Shown in pieces: positions 6,827-11,792 of a DNA stretch of 11,792 nucleotides; positions within the stretch are counted from its first letter, which is position 1, and each line of letters starts with the position of its first letter. The stretch is from positions 1 to 11,792 of the forward strand of contig JAHIVR010000133.1 of assembly GCA_018816625.1 (NCBI GenBank). Direction: 5' to 3'. Position numbers and translations under genes: made by a program. The notes under the pieces were generated by a model. That model had not been told where the DNA came from. It saw only the letters and a list, made by a program, of their open reading frames with translations, and did no database searches. The DNA is from Nanobdellota archaeon (lineage in GTDB: Archaea; Nanobdellota; Nanobdellia; Pacearchaeales; GW2011-AR1).

Positions 6827-7083
6827 TTTTTCCTTTCCCCCACATTAAAACCCATTACAGGGTCTTCATTTAGAGATTTCCCCCTATGATCGTAAAGTGT
6901 GGGAATTGCAAGGGATTCAAATCCAGATGTAACCTCATATCCAACTCTTGGAACTCTTATTAGTTTATTTCCATCAGCGTCATAAAGAACCACTCTTTCT
7001 TTTTCTGGCCTGTCTATAGTTATAGAAGACTCTCTAGGAAGATATCTTTCCTCCCTATCTCTGTTAAATCCTATTGTATCCAT
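6823..7083 (-). CDS. Small protein with two imperfect 30-residue repeats, 86 aa, first gene of the kinase operon
   Basis: I do not recognise this protein. It is soluble and highly charged, without signal peptide or membrane segment. Two segments of 19 residues align without gaps: 33-51 (LYDADGNKLIRVPRVGYEV) and 63-81 (LYDHRGKSLNEDPVMGFNV). They share L-Y-D-x-x-G-x-x-L-x-x-x-P-x-x-G-[YF]-x-V at a 30-residue period, so the protein appears to be a duplicated beta-hairpin unit. The first residues (IGFNRDREER) also resemble the last ones (MGFNVGERKK). It starts at ATG 7083 with a modest Shine-Dalgarno (AGGA, about 9 nt upstream). Its stop overlaps the PRTase start (ATGA). Leading a tightly coupled operon, it is probably a partner or scaffold of the PRTase or the kinase, perhaps a substrate. 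Confidence 0.75.
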   Translation of the reverse strand: MDTIGFNRDREERYLPRESSITIDRPEKERVVLYDADGNKLIRVPRVGYEVTSGFESLAIPTLYDHRGKSLNEDPVMGFNVGERKK

Positions 7084-7140
7084 TTTTCTTTTCCTAAGTT
7101 TTTTTCTTAAGTTTTACTACTGGTTTTTGATGAATATTTA

Positions 7141-7155
7141 TGTATAATTTATACA
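7141..7155 (-). promoter_or_regulatory. Palindromic TATA-containing promoter/operator of the kinase operon
   Basis: TGTATAATTTATACA is a perfect inverted repeat (7-bp arms around one base). On the minus strand it contains TATAAAT, about 64 nt before the 86-aa gene start, giving a predicted 5' leader of roughly 35-40 nt. The symmetry would suit a dimeric regulator such as the operon's own AbrB protein, which would then compete with TBP. Short AT-rich palindromes also arise by chance, so the operator role is a suggestion. Confidence 0.4.
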
Positions 7156-7244
7156 CAAATCTTATAACCGAAGTTTATAAATCTTTGTACTGTAACTACT
7201 TTATAATTACACCATAATCAAACAATCTTTTCCGTGCAGTGTTT

Positions 7245-7260
7245 CCGAAAACTTTAAATA
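7245..7260 (+). promoter_or_regulatory. BRE + TATA promoter of psmB-fttA
   Basis: CCGAAAA (7245-7251) followed by CTTTAAATA (7252-7260) is a textbook archaeal BRE/TATA pair. A start site about 26 nt downstream, near 7282, would leave a leader of some 36 nt before the ATG at 7318, without an obvious Shine-Dalgarno. A weaker second TATA (TTTTTATAC, about 7278-7286) would give a nearly leaderless transcript. The 234-bp interval 7084-7317 holds divergent promoters and no gene that I can see. Confidence 0.65.
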
Positions 7261-7317
7261 CCTTTATTTCTCATAATTTTTATACATTCTAATATTGATT
7301 ATTAGTTTATTCTAAAA

Positions 7318-7971
7318 ATGGACCAAGAATTAAAGAATTCTATCCTGAAAACAGGCACCACAATTTTAGGAATTGTCTGCAAAGATGGAATTGTAATGGC
7401 TGCGGACAAACAGTCAACAGCAGGAAACATCGTTATGAGTAAGGATTCCGATAAAATAAAGGAGATTAACGATAACATGCTTTTTGCGGGAACAGGAATG
7501 GTTGCAGACATACAAAGAGCGGTAAAGATTGCGGCTGCAGAATTAAGACTAAAACACTTAAGGTCGAAATCAAAACCAAGCGTAAAACAATCTGCCAATC
7601 TTTTAGCTTCAATAATCTATCAATCAATTAGGCAACCACAAATGCTTCAATTTATGGTAGGAAGTCTTATTGGCGGAGTTAATGAAGACGGAACTACCGA
7701 ACTCTACTCAATAGATCCTGCAGGTGGGCTTCAAAAGATAAATGAATACGACGCTAATTTTGGTAGCGGAATGCCTTATGTCTTAGGTTTGTTAGAAAGG
7801 CAGTACAAAAAAGATATTAGTGTCAAAGACGGAATTGAATTAGCAAAAGAAGCAATACTTTCATCAACACAAAGAGATACTGGTTCTGGTTACGGAATCG
7901 ATGTTTTTACCATAACAAAAGAAGGAATAAAAAAGGTTTTTAAAAAAGAGTTGAAATCAGAATTTAAATAA
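7318..7971 (+). CDS. psmB: Archaeal 20S proteasome beta subunit (catalytic), 217 aa
   Basis: This is the N-terminal-nucleophile protease subunit of the 20S core, which degrades unfolded or tagged cytoplasmic proteins inside an alpha7-beta7-beta7-alpha7 barrel. A 13-residue propeptide ends in Gly13, and cleavage exposes Thr14 (GTTILGIVCKDG). In mature numbering the catalytic set is intact: Thr1 (14), Asp17 (Asp30 in AADKQST) and Lys33 (Lys46 in SDKIKEI). The supporting Ser-Asp-Ser triad is at residues 150, 187 and 190, with the same relative spacing (37 and 3) as in known archaeal subunits. Size is normal. No alpha subunit is in the window. The gene lies 8 nt upstream of aCPSF1, and they are almost certainly co-transcribed; a similar psmB/aCPSF1 adjacency exists in some methanogens as I recall. 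It is divergent from the kinase operon. Confidence 0.96.
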   Translation: MDQELKNSILKTGTTILGIVCKDGIVMAADKQSTAGNIVMSKDSDKIKEINDNMLFAGTGMVADIQRAVKIAAAELRLKHLRSKSKPSVKQSANLLASIIYQSIRQPQMLQFMVGSLIGGVNEDGTTELYSIDPAGGLQKINEYDANFGSGMPYVLGLLERQYKKDISVKDGIELAKEAILSSTQRDTGSGYGIDVFTITKEGIKKVFKKELKSEFK

Positions 7972-7979
7972 TTCTCAAA

Positions 7980-9863
7980 ATGGATATCTTAAAGAACATA
8001 CAAGAGCAACTATCTGGAGAAATCTCTGAAGCAATCTTCGAGGGAGCCAATATAGTTCTCTACACAGAAAACACAAAGTTCTTCAAAGAAGGAGGAACAA
8101 AGGTAAAGAAAATTGTAGATGAAATCAAGAAAAGAATAGAACTGAGGGCAGATCAAAAGATTCTTTTAAGCCAAGAGGAGACAGAGAAAAAGATAAAAAA
8201 AATAGTTCCAGAAGAAGCCGAGATTACCTCTATTATTTTTGACCCACAAAGAAGCATTGTTGTAATAGAGGCTAAAAAACCAGGACTTGTTATAGGAAAA
8301 CAAGGGTCAATACTAGAAGAAATAAGACTTGAAACTCTATGGGTCCCCCAAATACAAAGATCTCCAGCAATAAAAAGTAAAATAACAGAAAACATAAGAG
8401 AGGTTCTTTACGCAAATAACAATTACAGAAGGCGTTTTTTAAATGATATAGGTAAAAAAATATACGAAGAGTGGGATCCCAGCAAAAAAGATGAATGGAT
8501 CCGTTTGGTTTTCTTAGGGGGAGCAAGGCAGGTTGGAAGAAGCTGTCTTTTATTACAGACCCCAAACTCAAGAATCCTTTTAGATTGTGGAATTGATGTG
8601 GCCTCGCAGGGTAAAGATCGTTTCCCCATCTTTGAGATACCAGAGTTTGAGTTGGCTAGACTTGATGCGGTTATTATCTCTCACGCACATCTTGATCACG
8701 TGGGTCTTTTACCTTATTTATACAAAATGGGCTACAAAGGTCCGGTGTATATGACCCCCCCAACAAGAGATATTGCAGCTCTTTTGAATCTTGATTTTAT
8801 TGGAGTTGCCTATAAACAAGCATCCAAACCATTATTTTCATCAATGGATATTAAAGAGATGGTAAAACACAGCATAGTATTAAACTTTAATGAAGTCACG
8901 GACGTAACTCCGGATATAAGGCTTACTTTTTATAATTCTGGACACGTTTTAGGTAGTGCCATGGTTCATCTTAATATTGGTAACGGGGCCCACAATTTAC
9001 TTTATGCTGCAGATTATAAATACGCAAAAACAAGGTTATTGGATCCGGCAATTACAAGTTTTCCTAGAGTTGAAACCGTTATAACAGAGTCTACTTACGG
9101 ATCAAAAAATGATGTTCTTCCGCCAAGAAAAGAAACAGAAGCAATTTTTTTAAAAATGGTTAATGACACAATAAAAAGAGGAGGGAAGGTCCTTATTCCC
9201 GAGTTGGGATTGGGTCATGCCCAGGAAACAATTTTAAGGGTTGAAGAAGCAATAAGGCTAGGAGAATTACCAAACGTTCCAATGTATGTTGATGGAATGA
9301 TATGGGATATTAACGCTATTCATACAGCCTACCCAGATTTTTTATCTAGCAAGGTGCGTTCACAAATATTTCAAGATAAAAATCCATTTACATCTGAGAT
9401 TTTTTCACGTGTTGGTTCACCCCAAGAAAGAAAGCAGGTTATTGAAGGAGGGCCTTGTATTGTTATAGCAACTTCTGGTATGCTTATGGGCGGAGCATCT
9501 GTAGAGTATTTCAAGAACTTTGCAGAGAATGAAAACAATCTTATGATAATGAGTTGTTACCAGGGTCCGGGTTCTTTAGGAAGGAAGTTACAAGATGGGG
9601 ATCGTGTTGTTACAATAGACGATGAAGACGGCAGAAGAACGTTTAATGTTAACATGAGGGTAGAGTTATTAACCGGGTTGTCCCCTCACGCAGGAAGAAG
9701 CGAAATAATTTCTTTCTTTAACAATATGAGACCAAAACCAAAAAGAATAATTGTCAATCACGGAGAGGTATCAAAATCCTTGGATTTAGCTTCTTCTTTA
9801 TACAAACTTAACAGGGTTGAAACAAACGTTCCAAGAACTCTCGAAACTTTAAGGTTAAGGTAG
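7980..9863 (+). CDS. fttA: aCPSF1 / FttA: KH-domain beta-CASP ribonuclease and transcription termination factor, 627 aa
   Basis: This is the archaeal CPSF73-like nuclease. It cleaves RNA 3' ends and, with Spt4/5, terminates transcription at U-rich tracts. Residues ~1-145 are two KH-like RNA-binding domains, with the GxxG loop at 106-109 (IGKQG). From about 175 comes the metallo-beta-lactamase domain: HAHLDH (235-240) binding two zinc ions, His322 in SGHVLGSA and Asp345 in AADYKY. The beta-CASP part carries Glu370 in TEST, GHAQE (412-416), ATSGMLMGGAS (497-507), SPHAG with His570 and NHGE with His594. The end (VPRTLETLRLR) matches the conserved aCPSF1 tail. Length is that of the full family, and every metal ligand I can check is present. 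It starts 8 nt after psmB, without its own TATA box at the right spacing, so it depends on the psmB promoter. Confidence 0.96.
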   Translation: MDILKNIQEQLSGEISEAIFEGANIVLYTENTKFFKEGGTKVKKIVDEIKKRIELRADQKILLSQEETEKKIKKIVPEEAEITSIIFDPQRSIVVIEAKKPGLVIGKQGSILEEIRLETLWVPQIQRSPAIKSKITENIREVLYANNNYRRRFLNDIGKKIYEEWDPSKKDEWIRLVFLGGARQVGRSCLLLQTPNSRILLDCGIDVASQGKDRFPIFEIPEFELARLDAVIISHAHLDHVGLLPYLYKMGYKGPVYMTPPTRDIAALLNLDFIGVAYKQASKPLFSSMDIKEMVKHSIVLNFNEVTDVTPDIRLTFYNSGHVLGSAMVHLNIGNGAHNLLYAADYKYAKTRLLDPAITSFPRVETVITESTYGSKNDVLPPRKETEAIFLKMVNDTIKRGGKVLIPELGLGHAQETILRVEEAIRLGELPNVPMYVDGMIWDINAIHTAYPDFLSSKVRSQIFQDKNPFTSEIFSRVGSPQERKQVIEGGPCIVIATSGMLMGGASVEYFKNFAENENNLMIMSCYQGPGSLGRKLQDGDRVVTIDDEDGRRTFNVNMRVELLTGLSPHAGRSEIISFFNNMRPKPKRIIVNHGEVSKSLDLASSLYKLNRVETNVPRTLETLRLR

Positions 9864-9874
9864 TTATAATAATA

Positions 9875-9882
9875 TTTAAAAA
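9875..9882 (+). promoter_or_regulatory. TATA box for the Cys-rich surface protein gene
   Basis: TTTAAAAA is centred about 30 nt before the ATG at 9909, directly after the fttA stop codon. It predicts a 5' leader of only a few bases, and there is no Shine-Dalgarno. The gene is thus probably transcribed apart from psmB-fttA. Confidence 0.55.
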
Positions 9883-9908
9883 GCCCAAATCCTTCCCACA
9901 AGTATAAA

Positions 9909-10385
9909 ATGAGTGTGAATATAAACATTTCAAATAAAGCAGTTTATACACTAATTACTCTTGCTATTGTTTTAGTTATAGCAATAGGAATTAATGCTTA
10001 TAATTCAGGAGGTCCTCCATCTACAATGGGTCATAGTATTGAAGAAATAGAGGGGGTTCAGGCAAAAATAACAAATGGTTTAACTGCATGTTCTGGGGCA
10101 AATCTCGCAATAAAAACAATTAATCCAGACACGGGGGCTGTGACGTGTGAGACAGACGATGTTGGAAGTGGGGGGATTATCCTAAATTCCAATGTTTATA
10201 CAAGAACGGCTAGTGGGGATACTCCTTTAGGAACACATGCTTTTTGCTTTTTAACTCAGATCAGAAACCTTGACGGCTCTAGTTCTGGTATTAATGGGGG
10301 TTGTGAAGTGAGAGAAAGTTCGGGGAGCTGGACTTTGTATGCATACGGAACAGAGCCAACATGTACAGCACGTTGTGTCGATTAA
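9909..10385 (+). CDS. Membrane-anchored, Cys-rich extracytoplasmic protein, 158 aa
   Basis: A single hydrophobic segment at about 11-30 is preceded by one Lys and followed by a long polar region, so the protein should be anchored at its N-terminus with the rest outside. There is no signal-peptidase or class III prepilin site I would trust. Two modules follow. One (about 58-81) has the order C-x-x-G-x-x-L-A-I-x-x-I-x(5)-G-x-V-x-C-E, a short Cys-bracketed unit familiar to me from bacterial and phage surface proteins. The second (about 108-158) has CFLTQIRN, Gly-rich GGCEVRES, SGSWTLYAY and C-x-x-x-C near the end, resembling C-terminal domains of some bacterial surface or pilus-tip proteins. Six cysteines (61, 80, 113, 132, 152, 156) could form three disulfides. 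A role in adhesion is inference. It may have been acquired laterally, judging by these modules. Confidence 0.75.
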   Translation: MSVNINISNKAVYTLITLAIVLVIAIGINAYNSGGPPSTMGHSIEEIEGVQAKITNGLTACSGANLAIKTINPDTGAVTCETDDVGSGGIILNSNVYTRTASGDTPLGTHAFCFLTQIRNLDGSSSGINGGCEVRESSGSWTLYAYGTEPTCTARCVD

Positions 10386-10388
10386 ACA

Positions 10389-10396
10389 TTTAAAAA
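10389..10396 (+). promoter_or_regulatory. TATA box for the 2-TM small protein gene
   Basis: TTTAAAAA is centred about 25 nt before the ATG at 10418 and follows the stop of the previous gene by a few bases. A T-rich stretch (CTTTTTCATTTTATT, 10399-10413) between TATA and ATG could also act as a U-rich terminator for the gene upstream, so one 32-bp spacer may do both jobs. Confidence 0.55.
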
Positions 10397-10417
10397 CTCT
10401 TTTTCATTTTATTAATT

Positions 10418-10624
10418 ATGGTTGTTGAAAAAAAGAGGTCATTCAAGAACATAACTAAATCCATTCTTGTCGCTTTTGCAATTATTGCTTTCTGGAGGGG
10501 GGTATGGGAATTAATGGATATTTATTTATTTCCAAGCAATAAACCCTTAAGTGCTTTGGTGTCCCTAATTATTGGGCTAGTGATTCTTTATTCAACCAGA
10601 AACTTATTGGAGAAATTAACATGA
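10418..10624 (+). CDS. Small membrane protein with two TM helices, 68 aa
   Basis: The N-terminus is basic (KKRSFKN), and two hydrophobic helices follow at about 14-31 and 43-60. They are separated by a short loop containing MDIYLFPSNKPLS, and a charged tail (RNLLEKLT) ends the protein. The Asp-x-Tyr-Leu-Phe-Pro loop with a Ser/Ala-rich second helix is a pattern I have seen in small uncharacterised archaeal and bacterial membrane proteins; no function is known to me. Both ends are predicted to be cytoplasmic. The promoter is leaderless-type. The stop overlaps a possible 20-aa ORF (ATGA at 10621-10624), and the presenilin-type protease gene follows 93 nt later, so it may be co-transcribed with the protease, for instance as a membrane partner or substrate. 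Confidence 0.72.
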   Translation: MVVEKKRSFKNITKSILVAFAIIAFWRGVWELMDIYLFPSNKPLSALVSLIIGLVILYSTRNLLEKLT

Positions 10625-10683
10625 AAATTAGACATAACCATAAATTAAGGGAAATTGACTATCTAAAGGAGGTTGACTGTTAA
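10621..10683 (+). CDS. Possible 20-aa micro-ORF upstream of the presenilin-type protease
   Basis: ATG 10621 overlaps the stop of the 68-aa gene (ATGA). A GGAG motif (10609-10612) lies 8 nt upstream, so re-initiating ribosomes would find this start. The peptide is charged (MKIRHNHKLREIDYLKEVDC) and stops at TAA 10681-10683, inside the base of a hairpin. It could be a translated small protein or a leader peptide that controls the protease gene 34 nt downstream. An ORF this short could also be chance; the overlap and Shine-Dalgarno are the only support. Confidence 0.35.
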   Translation: MKIRHNHKLREIDYLKEVDC

Positions 10684-10700
10684 GGAACCTTGATTCCTTA
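10681..10700 (+). promoter_or_regulatory. Hairpin in the leader of the presenilin-type protease gene
   Basis: TAAGGAA (10681-10687) and TTCCTTA (10694-10700) form a perfect 7-bp stem with a 6-nt loop, ending 5 nt before the Shine-Dalgarno of the protease gene. No T-run follows, so it does not look like an intrinsic terminator. Parts of the stem can pair instead with the upstream AAAGGAGGTT, which is the basis of the switch idea given in the findings. Confidence 0.4.
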
Positions 10701-10717
10701 CACGTAGGTGTCTTACA

Positions 10718-11620
10718 ATGAAGTACGAAATAAAGCTAACTGTCTTTCTCTTGTTGATGTTTGTGGTCACTCAGTTTATTGGGATTTATGTTGTCCACAG
10801 TTACATGAATGAAGATGGTGCTCTACCTTACGGGATGACAACTCCAGAAATTGAACAAGAATCAGATTTTTACACCTCCCTTCTTCCATTAATAATTATA
10901 GCCTTTATCATAGCAATAGGCTTGTTGTTTCTATTAACAAGGTTTAAGGCAGAGTTTATACTCAAGCTCTGGTTTTTTATTGTGATAATTATTGCTTTAG
11001 GAATAACTCTTTCAGCAATACTTGGAGATGCAGTGCCCAGTCTAAAAAACGCTTCACTCTGGGTTCTGATTTTTACAATTCCGTTAGCTTTCATAAAAAT
11101 ATATAAGAGAAACTTTTTAGTTCATAATATTACAGAGCTGTTCATATATCCGGGAATTGCGGCGGTATTTGTCCCTATACTTAATTTGTGGACAATGATA
11201 ATTCTTTTAATAATAATATCCCTTTATGATTTGTGGGCTGTATGGCACTCCGGGATAATGCAAAAAATGGCCAAATACCAAATAAATCAATTAAAGATAT
11301 TTGGGGGGTTCTTGGTTCCTTACGTGTCTAAGAAGGTCAGAGCAAAAATAAAAAGTATGTCAAAAGCCCAATTAAAGAAGAAAAAAATAAAGGTTAACCT
11401 GGCTCTTTTAGGGGGAGGAGATATTATCTTCCCTATAATTACTGCAGGAGTGGTGTTAAAAACATGGGGATTAGGGCCAGCACTACTTGTCACTGCAGGA
11501 GCCACACTTGGGCTAACCTACCTATTTTTTAATGCAAAGAAAAAGAAGTTTTATCCAGCAATGCCGTTTATAACGTCGGGGATGTTTATAGCAATGCTCA
11601 TTAGCTATCTACTTTTTTAA
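10718..11620 (+). CDS. Presenilin/signal-peptide-peptidase-type intramembrane aspartyl protease (archaeal PSH), 300 aa
   Basis: This multi-pass membrane protease should cut substrate helices within the lipid bilayer. About eight or nine hydrophobic segments are visible: about 7-27, 53-73, 80-103, 112-126, 138-155, 157-172, 227-247, 253-271 and 280-300. The two catalytic aspartates sit where the family requires: Asp171 in the YD motif (ISLYDLWAV) and Asp235 in GGGD, a form of GxGD. The third signature, Pro-Ala-Leu, appears as YPAMPF (279-284) with Met for Leu. A Lys-rich loop (about 205-225) separates the two aspartate helices, as in other archaeal homologues. The start is ATG 10718 with Shine-Dalgarno AGGTG 7 nt upstream; an in-frame stop at 10691 rules out a longer protein. 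Its leader holds a hairpin and a micro-ORF. Substrates are unknown; signal-peptide remnants are plausible. Confidence 0.9.
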   Translation: MKYEIKLTVFLLLMFVVTQFIGIYVVHSYMNEDGALPYGMTTPEIEQESDFYTSLLPLIIIAFIIAIGLLFLLTRFKAEFILKLWFFIVIIIALGITLSAILGDAVPSLKNASLWVLIFTIPLAFIKIYKRNFLVHNITELFIYPGIAAVFVPILNLWTMIILLIIISLYDLWAVWHSGIMQKMAKYQINQLKIFGGFLVPYVSKKVRAKIKSMSKAQLKKKKIKVNLALLGGGDIIFPIITAGVVLKTWGLGPALLVTAGATLGLTYLFFNAKKKKFYPAMPFITSGMFIAMLISYLLF

Positions 11621-11660
11621 GAAGTTGTTATATGTAGTTACTAGTAAAAGGTAACATGTG

Positions 11661-11674
11661 GAAACATTTATAAA
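11661..11674 (+). promoter_or_regulatory. BRE + TATA promoter of the right-edge gene
   Basis: GAAAC (11661-11665) followed by TTTATAAA (11667-11674) is centred about 26 nt before the ATG at 11697, with no Shine-Dalgarno between. This again fits a leaderless transcript and decides the start of the truncated gene against the out-of-frame ATG at 11684. Confidence 0.6.
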
Positions 11675-11696
11675 GGGTTAGAAATGCCTATATACA

Positions 11697-11792
11697 ATGG
11701 TATTCAGAACACTAAAGATAAGACCAGTGCGAAAAACTAATGATGGGGACCTGGAAACAGAAACCGAAGCCCTTAAGACAATTGTATCTGAG
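11697..11792 (+). CDS. Start of an unidentified gene, cut by the right edge
   Basis: The frame is open from ATG 11697 to the end of the window, 32 codons. It begins MVFRTLKIRPVRKT and becomes acidic and helical (GDLETETEALKTIVSE). There is no signal peptide or membrane segment in the visible part. The well-placed BRE/TATA upstream supports it as a real gene start. I cannot name the product from so little sequence. Confidence 0.55.
   Translation, partial: MVFRTLKIRPVRKTNDGDLETETEALKTIVSE

Noticed and set aside
7094..7111. Inverted repeat around the T-run in the 86-aa gene leader
   Set aside because: The arms match over only three to five bases and AT-richness explains them; no stable stem results.
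9909..10385. Type IV pilin or archaellin
   Set aside because: The hydrophobic segment has no convincing class III cleavage site (Lys/Arg-Gly/Ala with Glu at +5), so it was kept as a simple membrane anchor.
1..11792. tRNA or rRNA genes, CRISPR arrays, insertion sequences
   Set aside because: I saw no cloverleaf, no regularly spaced repeats, no transposase motif and no long terminal inverted repeats on either strand.

Overview
The window is a stretch of AT-rich archaeal chromosome, roughly one third G+C by eye. The archaeal assignment rests on a proteasome beta subunit next to the archaeal CPSF-type nuclease aCPSF1/FttA, a Rad50 C-terminus, an AbrB-PhoU fusion regulator, a presenilin/signal-peptide-peptidase-type protease, and TATA boxes (some with BRE-like purine tracts) centred about 26-30 nt upstream of many start codons. 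The compact packing, short genes and many unrecognised small secreted proteins suggest a DPANN-type lineage (Woesearchaeota/Pacearchaeota-like), but no marker here proves that.

Layout. (1) 1-756: 3' end of rad50, plus strand, open at the left edge. (2) 749-2640: three minus-strand genes for secreted or unrecognised proteins: a large beta-rich secreted protein, a 105-aa protein 2 nt behind it, and a 149-aa secreted protein with its own TATA box. (3) 2729-3628: AbrB-PhoU regulator, plus strand, meeting the next operon tail to tail on a shared TTAA. (4) 3625-7083: a minus-strand operon of four genes in which every junction is a 4-nt ATGA overlap: an 86-aa repeat protein, a phosphoribosyltransferase-like protein, a 59-aa AbrB-type DNA-binding protein and a one-pass membrane Ser/Thr-type kinase with a large C-terminal extracytoplasmic region. 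(5) 7318-9863: psmB and aCPSF1/fttA, plus strand, sharing a 234-bp divergent promoter region with the kinase operon. (6) 9909-11620: a membrane-anchored Cys-rich surface protein, a 2-TM small protein, a possible 20-aa micro-ORF with an attenuator-like leader, and the presenilin-type protease. (7) 11697-11792: the start of another gene cut by the right edge.

How the genes may work together. The right half is a proteostasis and RNA-processing neighbourhood: the proteasome core, a transcription termination and RNA cleavage factor, and an intramembrane aspartyl protease. The left half is envelope-facing: secreted proteins plus a receptor-like kinase. The four-gene kinase operon is the best candidate for an undescribed system. 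It joins an outward-facing sensor region, a kinase domain, a small AbrB regulator and a PRTase-like enzyme under tight translational coupling. Genes that open a transcript mostly look leaderless (TATA directly upstream, no Shine-Dalgarno), whereas genes inside operons carry clear Shine-Dalgarno motifs.
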